A DNA stretch of 64,000 nucleotides. Origin: Symbiodinium natans (Eukaryota > Sar > Dinophyceae > Suessiales > Symbiodiniaceae). Every line of letters starts with the position of its first letter. Position 1 is the first letter of the stretch. The translations under genes were made by a program, and so were the position numbers. The stretch spans positions 1,673,059 to 1,737,058 of the forward strand of contig CAJNDS010000224.1 of the NCBI GenBank assembly GCA_905221605.1, in the 5' to 3' direction. Shown in pieces: positions 22,320-33,700 of this stretch. The notes beneath the pieces were generated by a model that was given only the letters and a program-made list of their open reading frames with translations, ran no database searches and was not told the DNA's origin.

Positions 22320-22634
22320 ACGTTAGTGGGCGTCCTTACGAGCACAGCAGCACCCTTCAAGAATGGATTCTTGCTCCCCAAGCTGGAAGCCTCAGAAGAC
22401 ATATCTGAATTTGACTTAGGGGAAGTTCTGACTTTGCCGATAACAGGTCACTGGCTTCTTAACGGGCCAAATGGCTTTGATGACAGCAACCAAATGTTCC
22501 TCACTTCTGCGGTTCCGGGGATGCGAAATGCTGATGACATAGCCGATTTGCTGAATCACCCCAGCTCTGGGCTGGTGTTGACACTCCATGTCAGGGAAGC
22601 GATGGCTGATCTGCCAAATGGGTCAGATTGCCTG
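22320..22634 (+). CDS. Large exon, unknown protein (105 codons)
   Basis: Open for 105 codons from acceptor GTTGAG (22319) to donor GTAGCC (22635). Reads TLVGVLTSTAAPFKNGFLLP, then an acidic stretch (KLEASEDISEFDLGEVLTLP), then ITGHWLLNGPNGFDDSNQMF, LTSAVPGMRNADDIADLLNH and PSSGLVLTLHVREAMADLPN. It is well-mixed, globular-looking sequence, with no repeats and no family I recognise. Just upstream, 22225-22320 is open in another frame (SVAQFAGRFARLGLFPLESR) and may be a separate exon. It is the second longest exon-like segment in the window. Confidence 0.6.
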
Positions 22635-22639
22635 GTAGC

Positions 22640-22768
22640 CCTAAACCCTAAACTCTAAACCCTAAACCCTAAACCCTAAACCCTAAACCCTAAACCCTAA
22701 ACCCTAAACCCTAAACCCTAAACCCTAAACCCTAAACCCTAAACCCTAAACCCTAAACCCTAAACCCG
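22640..22768. repeat. CCCTAAA telomere-like array filling most of a short intron
   Basis: About 18 units occupy most of the 155-bp interval between donor GTAGCC (22635) and acceptor CCACCGCAG (22789). Confidence 0.95.
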
Positions 22769-22789
22769 AAACCTTCAATCCCACCGCAG

Positions 22790-24249
22790 GACCAGTGCAG
22801 ACCCCTCCGGCGCCATTGCCGAGCAGCTGCTTCAGCTCAAAAGTGTCCGCTCCCTGGTTTAGGGTTTAAGGTTTAGGGTTTAGGGTTCAGGGTTTGGGGC
22901 TTGATTCTGGGACCCTAAGCTACCCTTGACGCTCTAAGGACTCTTCTTGCGCAGCTACCCCTGAGGCTCTAAGGACTCTTATTGTAGGTTTGTTGGGCCC
23001 AAAGACTATGACCCTGCCATAGAAGCTTTTTGTTGGACTCTTTGGAGCCGAAGCTAGTGTAACCCATAAGCCCAACATCCTAAGCTTTCAGGAGGCAGGG
23101 ATCAGGACTCAGCGCTGCGATTCTTTAACGGATTTAGCCGAATTGTGTATATCTACGTGGTTTTGAGCAAAATAAATGTACGTATATATATATATATATA
23201 TTATAAATAAATAAATAAATATAAATAAATAAATATATATATATATATATTTCTTTTTCCTGTATAGGGGGGTACCATATACATATATATACACACATAT
23301 ACCTGCAAGCTGCCGGGAGTCTGGACCATGTGTACCCTGGGCCCTAAACCCTGTGAGGCCTCTAAACCCTACAAGAACCGGCATAAGCCCCAAACAAAAA
23401 CACACCCGATAAACCCTGGCCTTTGCAACCCTAGCGGCTTTAGTATGGCTTGGGGGTTTTGAGGGCTATTATTTTGGATGCCAAGACCATTGGGGCCGGC
23501 CTTGCCGCTTGCAACGGTTGCCTCCTCCACCACAGCCCATAAATAAACTCGGAGCCCCAACCCCTAAACCAGACAACCCTAAACTCTAAACCCTCAGCCC
23601 TAAACCCTAAACCCTCAACCCTCAACCCTAAACCCTAAACCCTAAACCGCTACCAGGAGCTGGTGGCTGCAGCTGAGGAGTCTCGGGAGGGAAGGTCTGG
23701 GGTTTTCCAGGTTTTTAAACTGCCCTAACCTGTTTCTCAGTTGCTGTAGCCCAGGGGGTTTACGAAAATAGGGGTACCTTATTGGGGTCCGTATTTCAAA
23801 GGGAATCCTACTATTGGGAGGTCTATATTAGGCCTCCGCTGGGCTCCGGAGTACTATACTTTAATGCTTTTGGGTTCCTACTGTATCATACTTATACCTT
23901 AAAATTATATACTTTTTTGCCAGGGTCTACTCCAAAGTAGTGTCCACCTGCGCCCCTGAACCCTAAACGTACTGCCTCGTAGCAGAAATTTGGGAGTTCG
24001 GTGCGATGTAGAACCCCCTGAAACCCGGACAAAGTGCACCTAGCTCAAGACTCAAACCCCTCAACCCTGAACCCCGAACCCCAAACCTAAACCCTGAGCC
24101 CTAAACCCTAAACCCTAAACCCCAAACGGTAAACCGTAAGCAGTAACCGCGAGCGCAGCCAAGAGCCCACTACAGCGAAGCTAGGGCCTGTTAACAAAGA
24201 AGCTACGGACAGCCTGAATCACGGCATCGGCTGCACCCACACAAGATAG
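22790..24249 (+). CDS. Three-exon chain, helical protein
   Basis: Exons 22790-22856 (TSADPSGAIAEQLLQLKSVR, SL), 23657-23694 (ELVAAAEESREG) and 24144-24249 (NRERSQEPTTAKLGPVNKEA) join in phase (0/0, then 2/1). The second is a short coiled-coil piece. The last ends in a TAG at 24249, either a real stop or, with a donor a few bases earlier, intron. The frame of the first exon does not match the phase left by 22634, so the two may belong to different genes or an exon is missing. Confidence 0.45.
23756..23840. mobile_element. Element family D copy
   Basis: The core GGTACCTTATTGGGGTCCGT ... AAGGGAATCCTACTATTGGG ... AGGTCTATATTAGG is shared with 35898-35985, 40848-40937 and 55801-55890. It directly abuts family-C copy C2. 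Confidence 0.7.
23841..23938. mobile_element. Inverted-repeat element family C, copy C2
   Basis: GGGCTCCGGAGTACTATACT ... CCAGGGTCTACTCCAAAG, with the same internal TACTTTAATGC and AAAATTATATACTTTTTTGC blocks as C1 and C3. Confidence 0.82.
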
Positions 24250-24562
24250 GGTTTAGGGTTTAGGGTTTAGGGTTTAGGGTTTAGGGTTTAGGGTTCACCG
24301 ACGGTTCAGGTTTTGGGGTTGCAGGGATCAGGGTTTAGGGTTTATGGTTCAGGGTGTCGAGTGACTGTTATATCCCTAAACAAGGGCAGTGTACCAAGAA
24401 TCACGGTAGATTTAGGGTGTGCAGGCAAAGGGGGGTTTGGAGTGTTAAGGTTTCGTGGGGTTTCTCAACTCCCTAAACCCTGACCCTAAACCCTGAACCC
24501 TAGCCCCTAAACCCTAAACCCTAAACCCCAAACCCCAAACCTCAACGGAATATTTGTTCGAG

Positions 24563-24627
24563 GAGGATGCCAAGCATCGTGCCGAGCTCGCTAGCGAGCT
24601 GCGTGCTGAACTCCTCGAGGCGACGAC
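24563..24627 (+). CDS. Coiled-coil exon
   Basis: After TTGTTCGAG. Reads EDAKHRAELASELRAELLEA then T, ending before GTAAAGAA, a good GT donor. Strong heptad pattern. If not spliced there, the frame stops at TAA three bases later. Confidence 0.55.
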
Positions 24628-25425
24628 GTAAAGAACAAGCTCAGGTTTAGGGTTTAGGGGTTAGTGTTTAGGGTTTTGGGTTTAGGGGCGTTTTCATGGG
24701 CAAGGGGTTTAGGGCTTAGGGCTCGGGACTTTAGGAGGGTTTGGGTTTGGGGTTTAGCGTGTTTTTTTCATGGGCAAGGGATTTAGGGTTTAGGGTTTAG
24801 ACTTTAGGGCTTGGATTTGTTAAAGGACTTCGGTTTGGAGGTTAGGACGCGGGGATGTAGGGTTTGGGGTTTCTAGGTTTTGAAATAATTGCAAAAACGC
24901 GCTTTTCATCCGTGAGACACCCAGGGTACAGGATACCTGAGTCGCAGGCTATTGGAGTCGCAGGGTCATTAAGTGCAGGTACTTTGTGGATTTCTGAGTT
25001 AAAGCCCTTGTGTGCTGTTCGGACAGTATCATAGAAAGGTTTGGAGATTGGGGCCGGTTTGAAACCCTAAGCCCGAAGCCTAGATGGCCAATCCCTAAAC
25101 TCCAAACCCCATCGGATTCCGAAACTCCAAATCCTAAAACCCAAAACTCCAAGCCCCAGCATCCTACAAACCCTGAATCCGAAAGAACAAAGTAGAACTA
25201 AACACCCTAAACCCCCAAACCCTAACCCCTAAACCCCAAAACCGCAGATGACTCAACCCCAGAAACCGTACATTTTTGTTCATCGACCCTCATGTAATGT
25301 ATTGCGTTGAGAGCTTAGAGCCTGGGGGAAGGATCCTCGTCCAAACAGCCCAGTGCCATCCAATCTGAAGCCCCAAACCCTAAACCCTAAACCCTAAACC
25401 CTAAACCTTAAACCCACGACAACAG

Positions 25426-25480
25426 GCGAAAAAGCAGCTCCGGAAGGATCTCCTTGCATTCGGGCTGCGGTTGTTTGCTG
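25426..25480 (+). CDS. Exon, basic helical
   Basis: After CGACAACAG. Eighteen codons read AKKQLRKDLLAFGLRLFA, ending before GTTTAGGG. A possible continuation at 25727-25762 (SEASLPLIPIK) joins in phase. Confidence 0.5.
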
Positions 25481-25763
25481 GTTTAGGGTTTAGGGTTTGG
25501 GGTTTAGGGTTCTTGGGTATGTTCGAGCGAGAGTGAAAGGGAGAGGGAGAGGGAGAAGGAGAGGGCGGGGAGAAAATCCAGATACCTCTGGGCCCTTAAA
25601 GACGGGAAATGTTTAGGGTTTTGGGTTTAGGGTTTAGGGTTTAGGGGTTAGGGTTTTGGGTTTAGGGTTTAGGCAGTCTCAACGCACCCAGAAGCCTTGT
25701 GTTTTGGGGAAGAAGAGTCCTTACAGGGTCCGAGGCTTCGCTTCCGCTCATCCCAATAAAAGG

Positions 25764-25965
25764 CTAGGGTTTAGGGTTTAGGGTTTAGGGTTTAGGGTTT
25801 AGGGTTTAGGGTTTAGGGTTTAGGGTTTAGGGCTTAGGGTTTAGGGTTTAGGGTTTAGGATAGGGTTTAGGGTTTAGGGTTTAGGGTTTAGGGTTTAGGG
25901 TTTAGGGTTTAGGGTTTAGGGTTTAGGGTTTAGGGTTTAGGGTTTAGGGTTTAGGGTTTAGGGCA
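25764..25965. repeat. Long TTTAGGG telomere-like array
   Basis: About 28 units over 200 bp with only a few variants, one of the longest arrays in the window. It starts two bases after a candidate exon end. Confidence 0.97.
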
Positions 25966-26944
25966 AACCTCGCCGAGTCTTAAAGAAAGTGCCAGAGCTT
26001 CTGCATCCTAGGCATCCCTCAAAGGCAGGGACGAGGAGTTGCACCGACTGGGGGATGGGTTTGGGGTTCAGGGTTTTGGGTTTTTTTGAGATTTAGGGAG
26101 TTTAGGTATCTTGGTTTAGGGGGTTTAGGGGTTTAGGGGTTTAGGAGTTTAGGGGTTTAGGGGTTTTGGGGTTTTGGGGTTTTGGTGTTTTAGTGTAGGG
26201 TTCAGGGTTTTGGGGTTTTTTGGGATTTAGGGGGGTTTAGGTATCTTGGTTTAGGGGTTTAGGGGTTTAGGTGTTTTAGTGTAGGGTTCAGAAGTTTACG
26301 GTTTCGGAGTTTTGGTGTTGAGGGGTTGGGGGCTCCTTGGTCTTCGCTCTTCGCCCGGCTTCCAGAGGCACCATTACCCCCTTGAAGGAGCAGGCTGTCA
26401 TGCACCTTTCAAGTTGATGTGGGTCCATTCCTCTCAGAGACAACGCTAAGGCTTAGCTTAGTCTTAGGGGCTGGGTAATCTTCAACTTTTTTGGTTGTAT
26501 ACATATATATATTCCTATGACAAATGAAAGGTTAACTTTTTTGGGCTAGGGTTCAGCCCCTTAGCAGTACCTTTCAGGGGTTTTGTTAGGGTCTCAAGGT
26601 GTGGTGGGTGCTGCGTGAAGGGGGTTGTTGGGGAAGTAACCAAGACAAGCGAAACTCCGGATCGAGGACACATTAGAGAGCGCTAGTCCAGCAAAAATAC
26701 TGAGCATGTAAAGATTAGGGTTTACCCTTAAGCTCAAAAGAGTCTAAAAACCTTTCATCACAACGCCTTCGCGTCCCAAAAACCTCAACATAAGAGTCCT
26801 TGGAGCCCAATTCTGAACCTCAAGTGCCGAATAGGGTTAGAATCAGCTTATAAGCACGCTTAGAATTTGGTAAAGCCCAGAACCCCTGAACCCTAAACCG
26901 CCTGAACCTCGTGCCCCCTAAAACCCCCTAAACCCCTACACCCC

Positions 26945-27070
26945 CCAAACCCTAAACCCTAAACCCTAAACCCTAAACCCTAAACCCTAAACCCTAAACC
27001 CTAAACCCTAAACCCTAAACCCTAAACCCTAAACCCTAAACCCTAAACCCTAAACCCTAAACCCTAAACC
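26945..27070. repeat. CCCTAAA telomere-like array
   Basis: About 18 perfect CCCTAAA units ending just before the acceptor TTGCGCAAG (27098). Confidence 0.97.
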
Positions 27071-27098
27071 CCAAACCCGCACCCTAACCTTGCGCAAG

Positions 27099-29104
27099 GA
27101 GAAGAGCTTCGCTTCGGTGCCGGAGCTGGAAATGCAGGTGTTGCTGGGGGATGGGGTTTAGGGTTTATGGGCTTAGGGTTTAGGGTTTAGGGTTTAGGAT
27201 TTAGGGTTTAGGGTTTAGGGTTTAGGGTTTAGGGTAATGTTGCCACCACGAGTGGTTAGGATTGAGGGTTTATGATGGAGGGTTTCAGCTGATGACGATG
27301 CCGCGCGGGCCACTGATGCTAGCCAACTGTCCACGGGTGGAGGGTTTAGGGTTGAGGGTTTCAGGGTATAGGGTTGAGGGTTTGAGGATTTCAGGGTTTC
27401 AGGGTTTCAGGATTTCAGGGTTTGAGGGTTTCAGTGTTTGAGGGTTTCAGGGTTTGAGGGTTGAGGGTTTAGGGTTGATGGGCTAGGGTTCAGGGTTTAG
27501 GGTTCAGGGTTGATAAGGCTGAGGGGTTTTGTTTTAAGTGTGACTTGGAATTTGGCATTGAGCTGAAAGTACTTCAGTTTTTCATCTTCGTGCTGATGGT
27601 GCAGCATGACCTGGAGGTTTAGGGTTTAGGGTTTAGGCTGAGGAGGGAGAGGGGGTGGTTCCGGTTCCTGGGTTCGGGCTTCTGTTTAGGGTGCGGAGTT
27701 TAGCATGTGTTTGCAGCTTGGCGTCAAAAAAGTTGCGTAATGTTCATCTTTGGTGATTCGGGTTCAGGGTTTTAGGGTTCAGGGTTAAGGGTTTGGGCAT
27801 CGAGTGGGGTTTACACCCGGCGCTTGACGCTAGGACGAGCAGCCAGAGGTCTTGGCGGAGACGCGTGGGGAGGCTGAGGGGGAACCCTAAACCCTAAAGG
27901 CGTTTGCTATATAGGTCTCTCAAGGCAGGGTGATTCGGGTTTATCGCCCCAAAATGGCACCCCCCGCCACCCCCCGCCCATCCCACCCCCGTAATGCCCC
28001 GTAACCCTAATTCCTAACCCTAAACCCTAATTCATGAGTCTGTGGTTCATGGGTGGGTTTATGGGTTGAGGTTTGCGATTAGGGTTAGGCTTTCGGGCTT
28101 GGGGGGTTTAGGGTTTTTGGTCTTGGTCCTTCCCTTCTGTGGTTCACGGTTTAGGGTTTGAGGTGACGGGTTTAGGGATGACACTCTGACCGAAACTGTG
28201 CCAAATGCAATGCACCTTACATGTAGGGTACACTTGTTTTGCCTCGTTCGAAGGTACAAGAATATGGGCTTGGGCCCTACAACCCTAAGTACGTTTCGCA
28301 AATAGAGGCTTAGATCTTACTAAGTTGTACCCTAAGGGTCCATGTACCTGATTATTATATACTTGGGCTCCAAAGTCCTTGTATAGGAAGTACTTTCAGG
28401 CCCAAGTATTCCCCAATTAGGTACACGGACCCTTAGGGGTATGGCGTATTTCTATAGGCTTCAGGCGACTAGCACAGCTCGCAGGTCGCTGAGCTGGCGT
28501 CGCAGTTGCGCGCAGCTGCTTGGCTGGCAAAGCCCTTTGCGGACTTGCTGGGCCCCTGTTTAGGGTGTTAGGGTTTAGGGTTTAGGGTTTAGGGTTTAGG
28601 GTTTAGGGTTTAGGGTTTAGGGTTCCCTAATTCTAGGATACTCTTCATGGTGTTTTATCTAGCGGTTGTAGGCTTTTGCCGTATGTGCAGCCACCAGGGG
28701 CTAAAGGAGCAGGAGAGAACCAGTTCAGGTTCATCGCACTACTTCTCCCTTCAGTTCTCCAAATCATGTTTCTCTTCAGGGTTCCCAAATCAAGTATTTT
28801 GACATGGACCCCCCGAAAAGGAAGCCACCAGAGATGGCTTAGGTAGGACGTATACCTGTTTGCTTGGCAACCCTAGGAGTGAAGGGTTCCCAAAGGATCC
28901 ATGTACCTATATAGTATATACTTGGGCCCTAAAGCTACTATATAGGAACCCCTTTAAGGCCCAAATATATATATATATATATATATATACTGTATAGGTA
29001 CATGGACCCTTTGGGGTTGTGATATCGGGGCTTCATCATGGCCCTCTCTGCAGGAGCTGGCACCATTCCGGGCAGAGGCACCCGGCAGCTTTCAAGTGCT
29101 TTAG
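27099..29104 (+). CDS. 3' end of a multi-exon gene, hydrophobic and helical, stop at 29104
   Basis: Exons 27099-27137 (EKSFASVPELEMQ), 27289-27342 (LMTMPRGPLMLANCPRVE), 27539-27616 (CDLEFGIELKVLQFFIFVLM, VQHDLE), 27834-27878 (DEQPEVLAETRGEAE), 28485 to about 28557 (VAELASQLRAAAWLAKPFAD) and 29054-29104 (ELAPFRAEAPGSFQVL, TAG) are all compatible with phase 0. The third exon holds a 12-residue hydrophobic run that could be membrane-embedded or buried. Most exons are bracketed by CCCTAAA and TTTAGGG. The last intron contains family-A elements. Family unknown. It may include the exons at 24563 and 25426 upstream. Confidence 0.48.
28332..28436. mobile_element. Inverted-repeat element family A, copy A1
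   Basis: Ends CTAAGGGTCCATGTACCT and AGGTACACGGACCCTTAG are near-perfect 18-bp inverted repeats. The middle has TATACTTGGGCTCCAAAG and TTTCAGGCCCAAGTATT as a second inner inverted pair. Confidence 0.9.
28889..29015. mobile_element. Inverted-repeat element family A, copy A2
   Basis: CCCAAAGGATCCATGTACCT ... AGGTACATGGACCCTTTGGG, with inner TATACTTGGGCCCTAAAGCT and a TA-dinucleotide expansion. Its terminal bases differ from A1 (AAAG rather than TAAG). Confidence 0.88.
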
Positions 29105-30732
29105 GTTCAGGGCTCACCATTAGGAGACTAAATGCCACTACAACAAGGACATGTACCTGGTGCCGCAAACCCTAAACCCGAAACCCTAAACCCCAAACCC
29201 TAAACCGGTATAATTCTATTGCTTACCTGCCTTGGTGTTTTAGGCTCGACACTTTGGTTTGAGCTTGGGGCTTGGGGATCCAAGCTTCGGTTTATCTAAG
29301 CTTTGGCCGGATCATGGAAGATGTGTGGACATTCTGAGTGCCGCACCTTCGGTGGTTTAGGGTTTATAGGGTTTAGGGATTAGGGTTTAGGTTTAGGGTT
29401 TATAAGGGTTTAGGGATTAGGGTTTAGGGTTTAGGGTTCGGGAGGAGAAAAGGGATGGGGAGGTGGCGGGCTGAGGAGGGACCGCCACGAAAAGTGACCC
29501 AACGCAGACACCAACCTGTCAGCACCCACTGCATGCGCGCAGCTTACTTTTGATCATTCGCAGCTCGTACATGGGTTCCTCACAAGAACCCAAAACCTAC
29601 TTCTTTGCAGGCTAATAGGGTTCTTAGGTAAGCGACAAACAAGTAGGCTTTGGGTTCTTAAGGTAAGGTTGAGGGTTTTAGCGTTATGGAGCAAAGTTTG
29701 GTCACGGGCTTAGGGTTTCAGGGGTCGCGGGGTTGAGGGGTTTAAGGCGTTAAGGGCACTGCCATCGCAAAGGTTTGGGCGTTTGGGCTGCCTTGAGAAG
29801 AACATGCCCACATCCCCCGGAAATCGGCCGTGATGTGCTGAAGATAAGCAAGCCAGCCGTGAAGATTCGGCGCAACGGTAGTCGAAGAATAGCAGACACC
29901 ACCTGATCTCCCTAAACCCTAAACCTTAAACCCGAAACCCTAAACCCTAAACTTTACAGCCTAAACACTACACCCCAGCTCTGCACCTGTTTAGTTGGAT
30001 TTAGTTTGCCCCGAGCCCTCCCCGACCTCATCTCACAAGAACCTTCCAAACTGCCAAGTAGCCCCAAACCCTGAACCCCATGGCCCTCAGCCCCCCGACC
30101 CCCCAACCTGCATACTGCCAGACGTCACACTCCTTTGAGCTGTGGGCGGCGCCCCTGCGTGAGGAGCCGCACACCACCTGAAGCTTGTTTCTGGACGTTT
30201 TGGTTTGAGTGTAGAAGTCTGAAATATTGAAACTAAGTTCCTCTTTGAGTGTTCAAAGAAGGAAAAGGAAGCGTGAACCTTTTAAAGCATTAGCCCAAAA
30301 CCCTGTATCTTGGGCTTAGGGTCTAGTTCCCCCCCCCTATGAAGCGCCTGGCCCCTGAATCAAGCCAAAGCACCCCCAACCCTGTACCCTAAACCCCACA
30401 ACCCCTAAACCCTAAACCCTAAACCCTAAACCGTGCCTTAACCCCCCCAACCCAGCCCATTCCCCCTTCTTGGCCCCCTTGTCCTAAACTCAATTGAAAG
30501 AGAAGACCCTTCAACGCAGTTCAAGACCCAAAGCAATCCATGGTTTGTCCGGTTCCGTCGGAGGTGCAAACCCAAACTCCTCAACCCCAACAGTCTGAGC
30601 CCTAAGCTCTAACCCCCTAAACCAAACCCCTAACCCTGAACTCTTAAACCCCAAACCCTGAGTCCTGAACTCTAAACCCTAAACTCCAGCCCCCGCCCCC
30701 CCCTCTAGACATGACTCTAACTTCTGTGAGAG
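29105..30732. other. Intergenic interval with few exon-like segments
   Basis: Lies between the stop at 29104 and the first PPR-gene exon. It contains TTTAGGG tracts (29350-29435), a CAAGAACCCAAAGCCTACTT-like inverted repeat near 29580-29660 and degenerate CCCTAAA sequence. Only 30122-30181 looks coding. Confidence 0.4.
30122..30181 (+). CDS. Possible terminal exon with stop
   Basis: After CATACTGCCAG. Reads TSHSFELWAAPLREEPHTT then TGA. It could end the upstream gene by alternative splicing or be an isolated small exon. Context is CCCTAAA-like sequence upstream only. Confidence 0.38.
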   Translation, partial: TSHSFELWAAPLREEPHTT

Positions 30733-33700
30733 GAGATTCGGATCCTGCAGCAGTCCGTTCGTCAGCTGCAAGGGACCTCGACACTCGGCTCGATTGTTGG
30801 CGAGATTGAGAGTTCTCGTGTGCGTGGGCGGGCGGTCTAGGGCCTAAGCTTCAGGATCCGGGGTTTGAGAGAGTCTAGAGAGAGGTGTTGGAGTTTCAGT
30901 TTGGGGTCTGCCTTACCCTCAACCCTACACCCCGAAGCCTTCTAACATAAAGCCGAAGCCCTAAACCCTAAACCCGAAGACCCCTGAACCCTGGCAAGCC
31001 CTAAACCCCTTAAACCCGTCATCGCTTGCCCTAAGGCTCCAAGAACTTGCAGTCTCAGGCCCCAACCCTATAAGCGCTGAACTAAACCCTAAACCCTAAA
31101 CCCTAAACCCTAAACCCTAAACCCTAAACCCTAAACCCTAAACCCTAAACCCTAAACCCTAAACCCTAAACCCTAAACCCTAAACCCTAAACCCTAAACC
31201 CTAACCCTAAACCCTCTTTAGTCGAGTTTGGCTTGGTGGTTCATGGGCTCAGAGCACTGTGGGATCCTTCCAGGCTTGCGAGCGCGGCCCAACTCGGCTC
31301 AATCCGGCACTTAGGGTTGAGGGTTTAGGGTTCAGTTGAGGGCTTAGATTTTCAGGTTCAGGGTTTAGGCTTTAGGGTTTAGGGTTTAGGGTTTAGGGTT
31401 TAGGGTTTAGGGTTTAGGGTTTAGGGTTTAGGGTTAGGGTTAGGGTTTAGGGTGCAGAATATCCCTGCCACTTAGTCTCGAGATGTCCATACCGAGAGCC
31501 TTCTACCCTTAAGGTGAGAGAAAGGGAAAGCTCCAAGCCATATAAACCGTAGGGCTTAGGGTAGATGGGGTCTGTTTGGGTTTCGTTGTTAAGCTTACTT
31601 GAGGGAAGCGCTGGGAGGGCCTCTTCCATACTGCCATGCAGCCTGCCCTCCGCCTGGACAAGGCCACCCATCCCCACAAAGCGCTGACGAGTCGCATCAG
31701 TGCTTGTACCTTGGTTTAGGGCTTAGGGTTTGGGGTTTTAGGTTTAGGGCTTGGGGTTTAGGGTTTAGGGTTTGGGGCTTAGGGTTTCTCCCAAGGCTCT
31801 AGGCTTTGGGTTTAGAGTTTAGGGCTTAGGGGTTTTGATGCTGGTTTTTTGTAGGGAATGAAGGAATTACCTCAATGTCCCCCCTGTGTACACCCTTTGG
31901 GGGACTACATGGGGTACCTAATTCCTTCCTTCCCTGCTAAGAACCGGTAGGCAATAGAGTTTTAAGGGCTTAGGGCGAGCGTTTTCTAGGTGATGGTCCT
32001 TTTTGGGGGGCACCCTAAGTTGAACAGTACACACCCCCCCCCCCTCCCCCCCCCGCGGGCCCTCACCCAGCAAAGCTCCAACGAACCGAACAAACTAATT
32101 CCTGTGAAGGTACATGGGCCCTTGATCTTTTTTGGGGATTGCGTGTGCGTGCTTAGGCTCAAAATAGCCCCAAAAGCTTATATAAGAATGCCTTTGGGCC
32201 CCAAAACCCGAAAATGAGAGTCTTGGAGCCTTAGGGTTAGGGTTTGTGTTCCGCCCAGCCCTAAACCCTAAACCCTAAACCTAAACCCTAAACCCTAAAC
32301 CCTAAACCCTTAGCCATCAGGTAGGAGGCACCGGGACTGGCAGCTGGCTCTTCACTGGCTCCACGAAGCTGAGAGTGCGGCTATCCGTCCCAACACGATT
32401 GCCTACAACGCGGCCATCAGCGTCTGCGGCTAGGATGCCCTGCAGAGACCCTCGGGTTTAGGGTTCAGGGTTTAGGGTTTAGGGTTTAGGGTTTAGGGTT
32501 TAGGGTTTAGGGTTTCTCGTTCCCTTTGCTTTAGGAGGCTAAAATCCCTGATCTCTAAGGTTTTACCGGGGAACCCTAAGCCCTAAGTTCTTCAGTTTAC
32601 TTTGGGGATACCGAGGTGAGGGAGCAGGGGAGTGGACGAGGGCCATCTCCCTCTTCAGCTTGGCTGTGGAGGAGGAAGGGCCCCACAACTCTCCAGAGTG
32701 GCTAGGGTTTAGGGTTTACGGTTCAGGGTATAGGGCTTAGGGTTTAGGGTTTAGGATTTAGGGTTTAGGGCTTAGGGTAGAGTAGCCGAGAATGACCCTT
32801 GGGCTCAGAACTAGCCCGAAAACCTATTGTAATATGGCCTTTGGGCCTTTGCGCCCAAAAGCCTTAGACATGTTAAATAGCAGTTTAGCTATGTGGGTTT
32901 CCCAAGTAGGGTACTCTTGTTCCGTTCCTATAATGCAGGCTATATCATTTTTTCGGGGGGGGGGGAGGGGTATATTGGGATACCTGTAGCGTGGGACGTA
33001 TATTTTAGCTGAGAAGGGAAACGCACCACAATGACAACTTGTACGTTTTCTCGTTTTTAAGGTCTATCGGTTAGTAGATTTCACTTTACACAGGTCAATA
33101 GGGCCTCAAAAAAGGGTACTGTTGGCTAAACTATATCCCCCTAAGTCTTACCCCCCCAATAGCACGAAGTTATCCTCCATACGACTCACGCTCGGTTGTC
33201 TAAACAGGCAGATGTCGTCACATACAACGCGACGGTCTGTGCATGCGGACGGTCCGCAGAGTGGCAACGGGCACTGGAGCTACTAAGGCTTGCCCAGGAC
33301 CGGTCCTCTCCAGAGGGTTTGTAAGAACATTCTGTTTGACCTTGAGCAATCTTTATACCCACCAAAGGCAAAGTCATCTTGTCGTCATGGCGCAAAGGTG
33401 CTCTTGTGGGTGCCCAAGGATACTTCAACCCTAAACCCTAAACCCCAAACCCCAAACCCCTAAACCCTAAACCCCCTGAGGAGCAGCTGCAGCCTGATGT
33501 GGTGACCTTGAACTCAACTTTGCTGGCCCTGGAAAAGGCGGCCGAGTGGTCCTGCGCCCTCCTCCTGCTTGCCGAGATGCTCTCCCTACAATTTAGCCGA
33601 AACCCGAAACCCCAAACCCTACAATTTAGCCTAAAGCCCCCGACCCTAAACCCGAAACCCGAAACCCTCACCCTAAACCCTCGCCCCCTTAACCCTGCTG

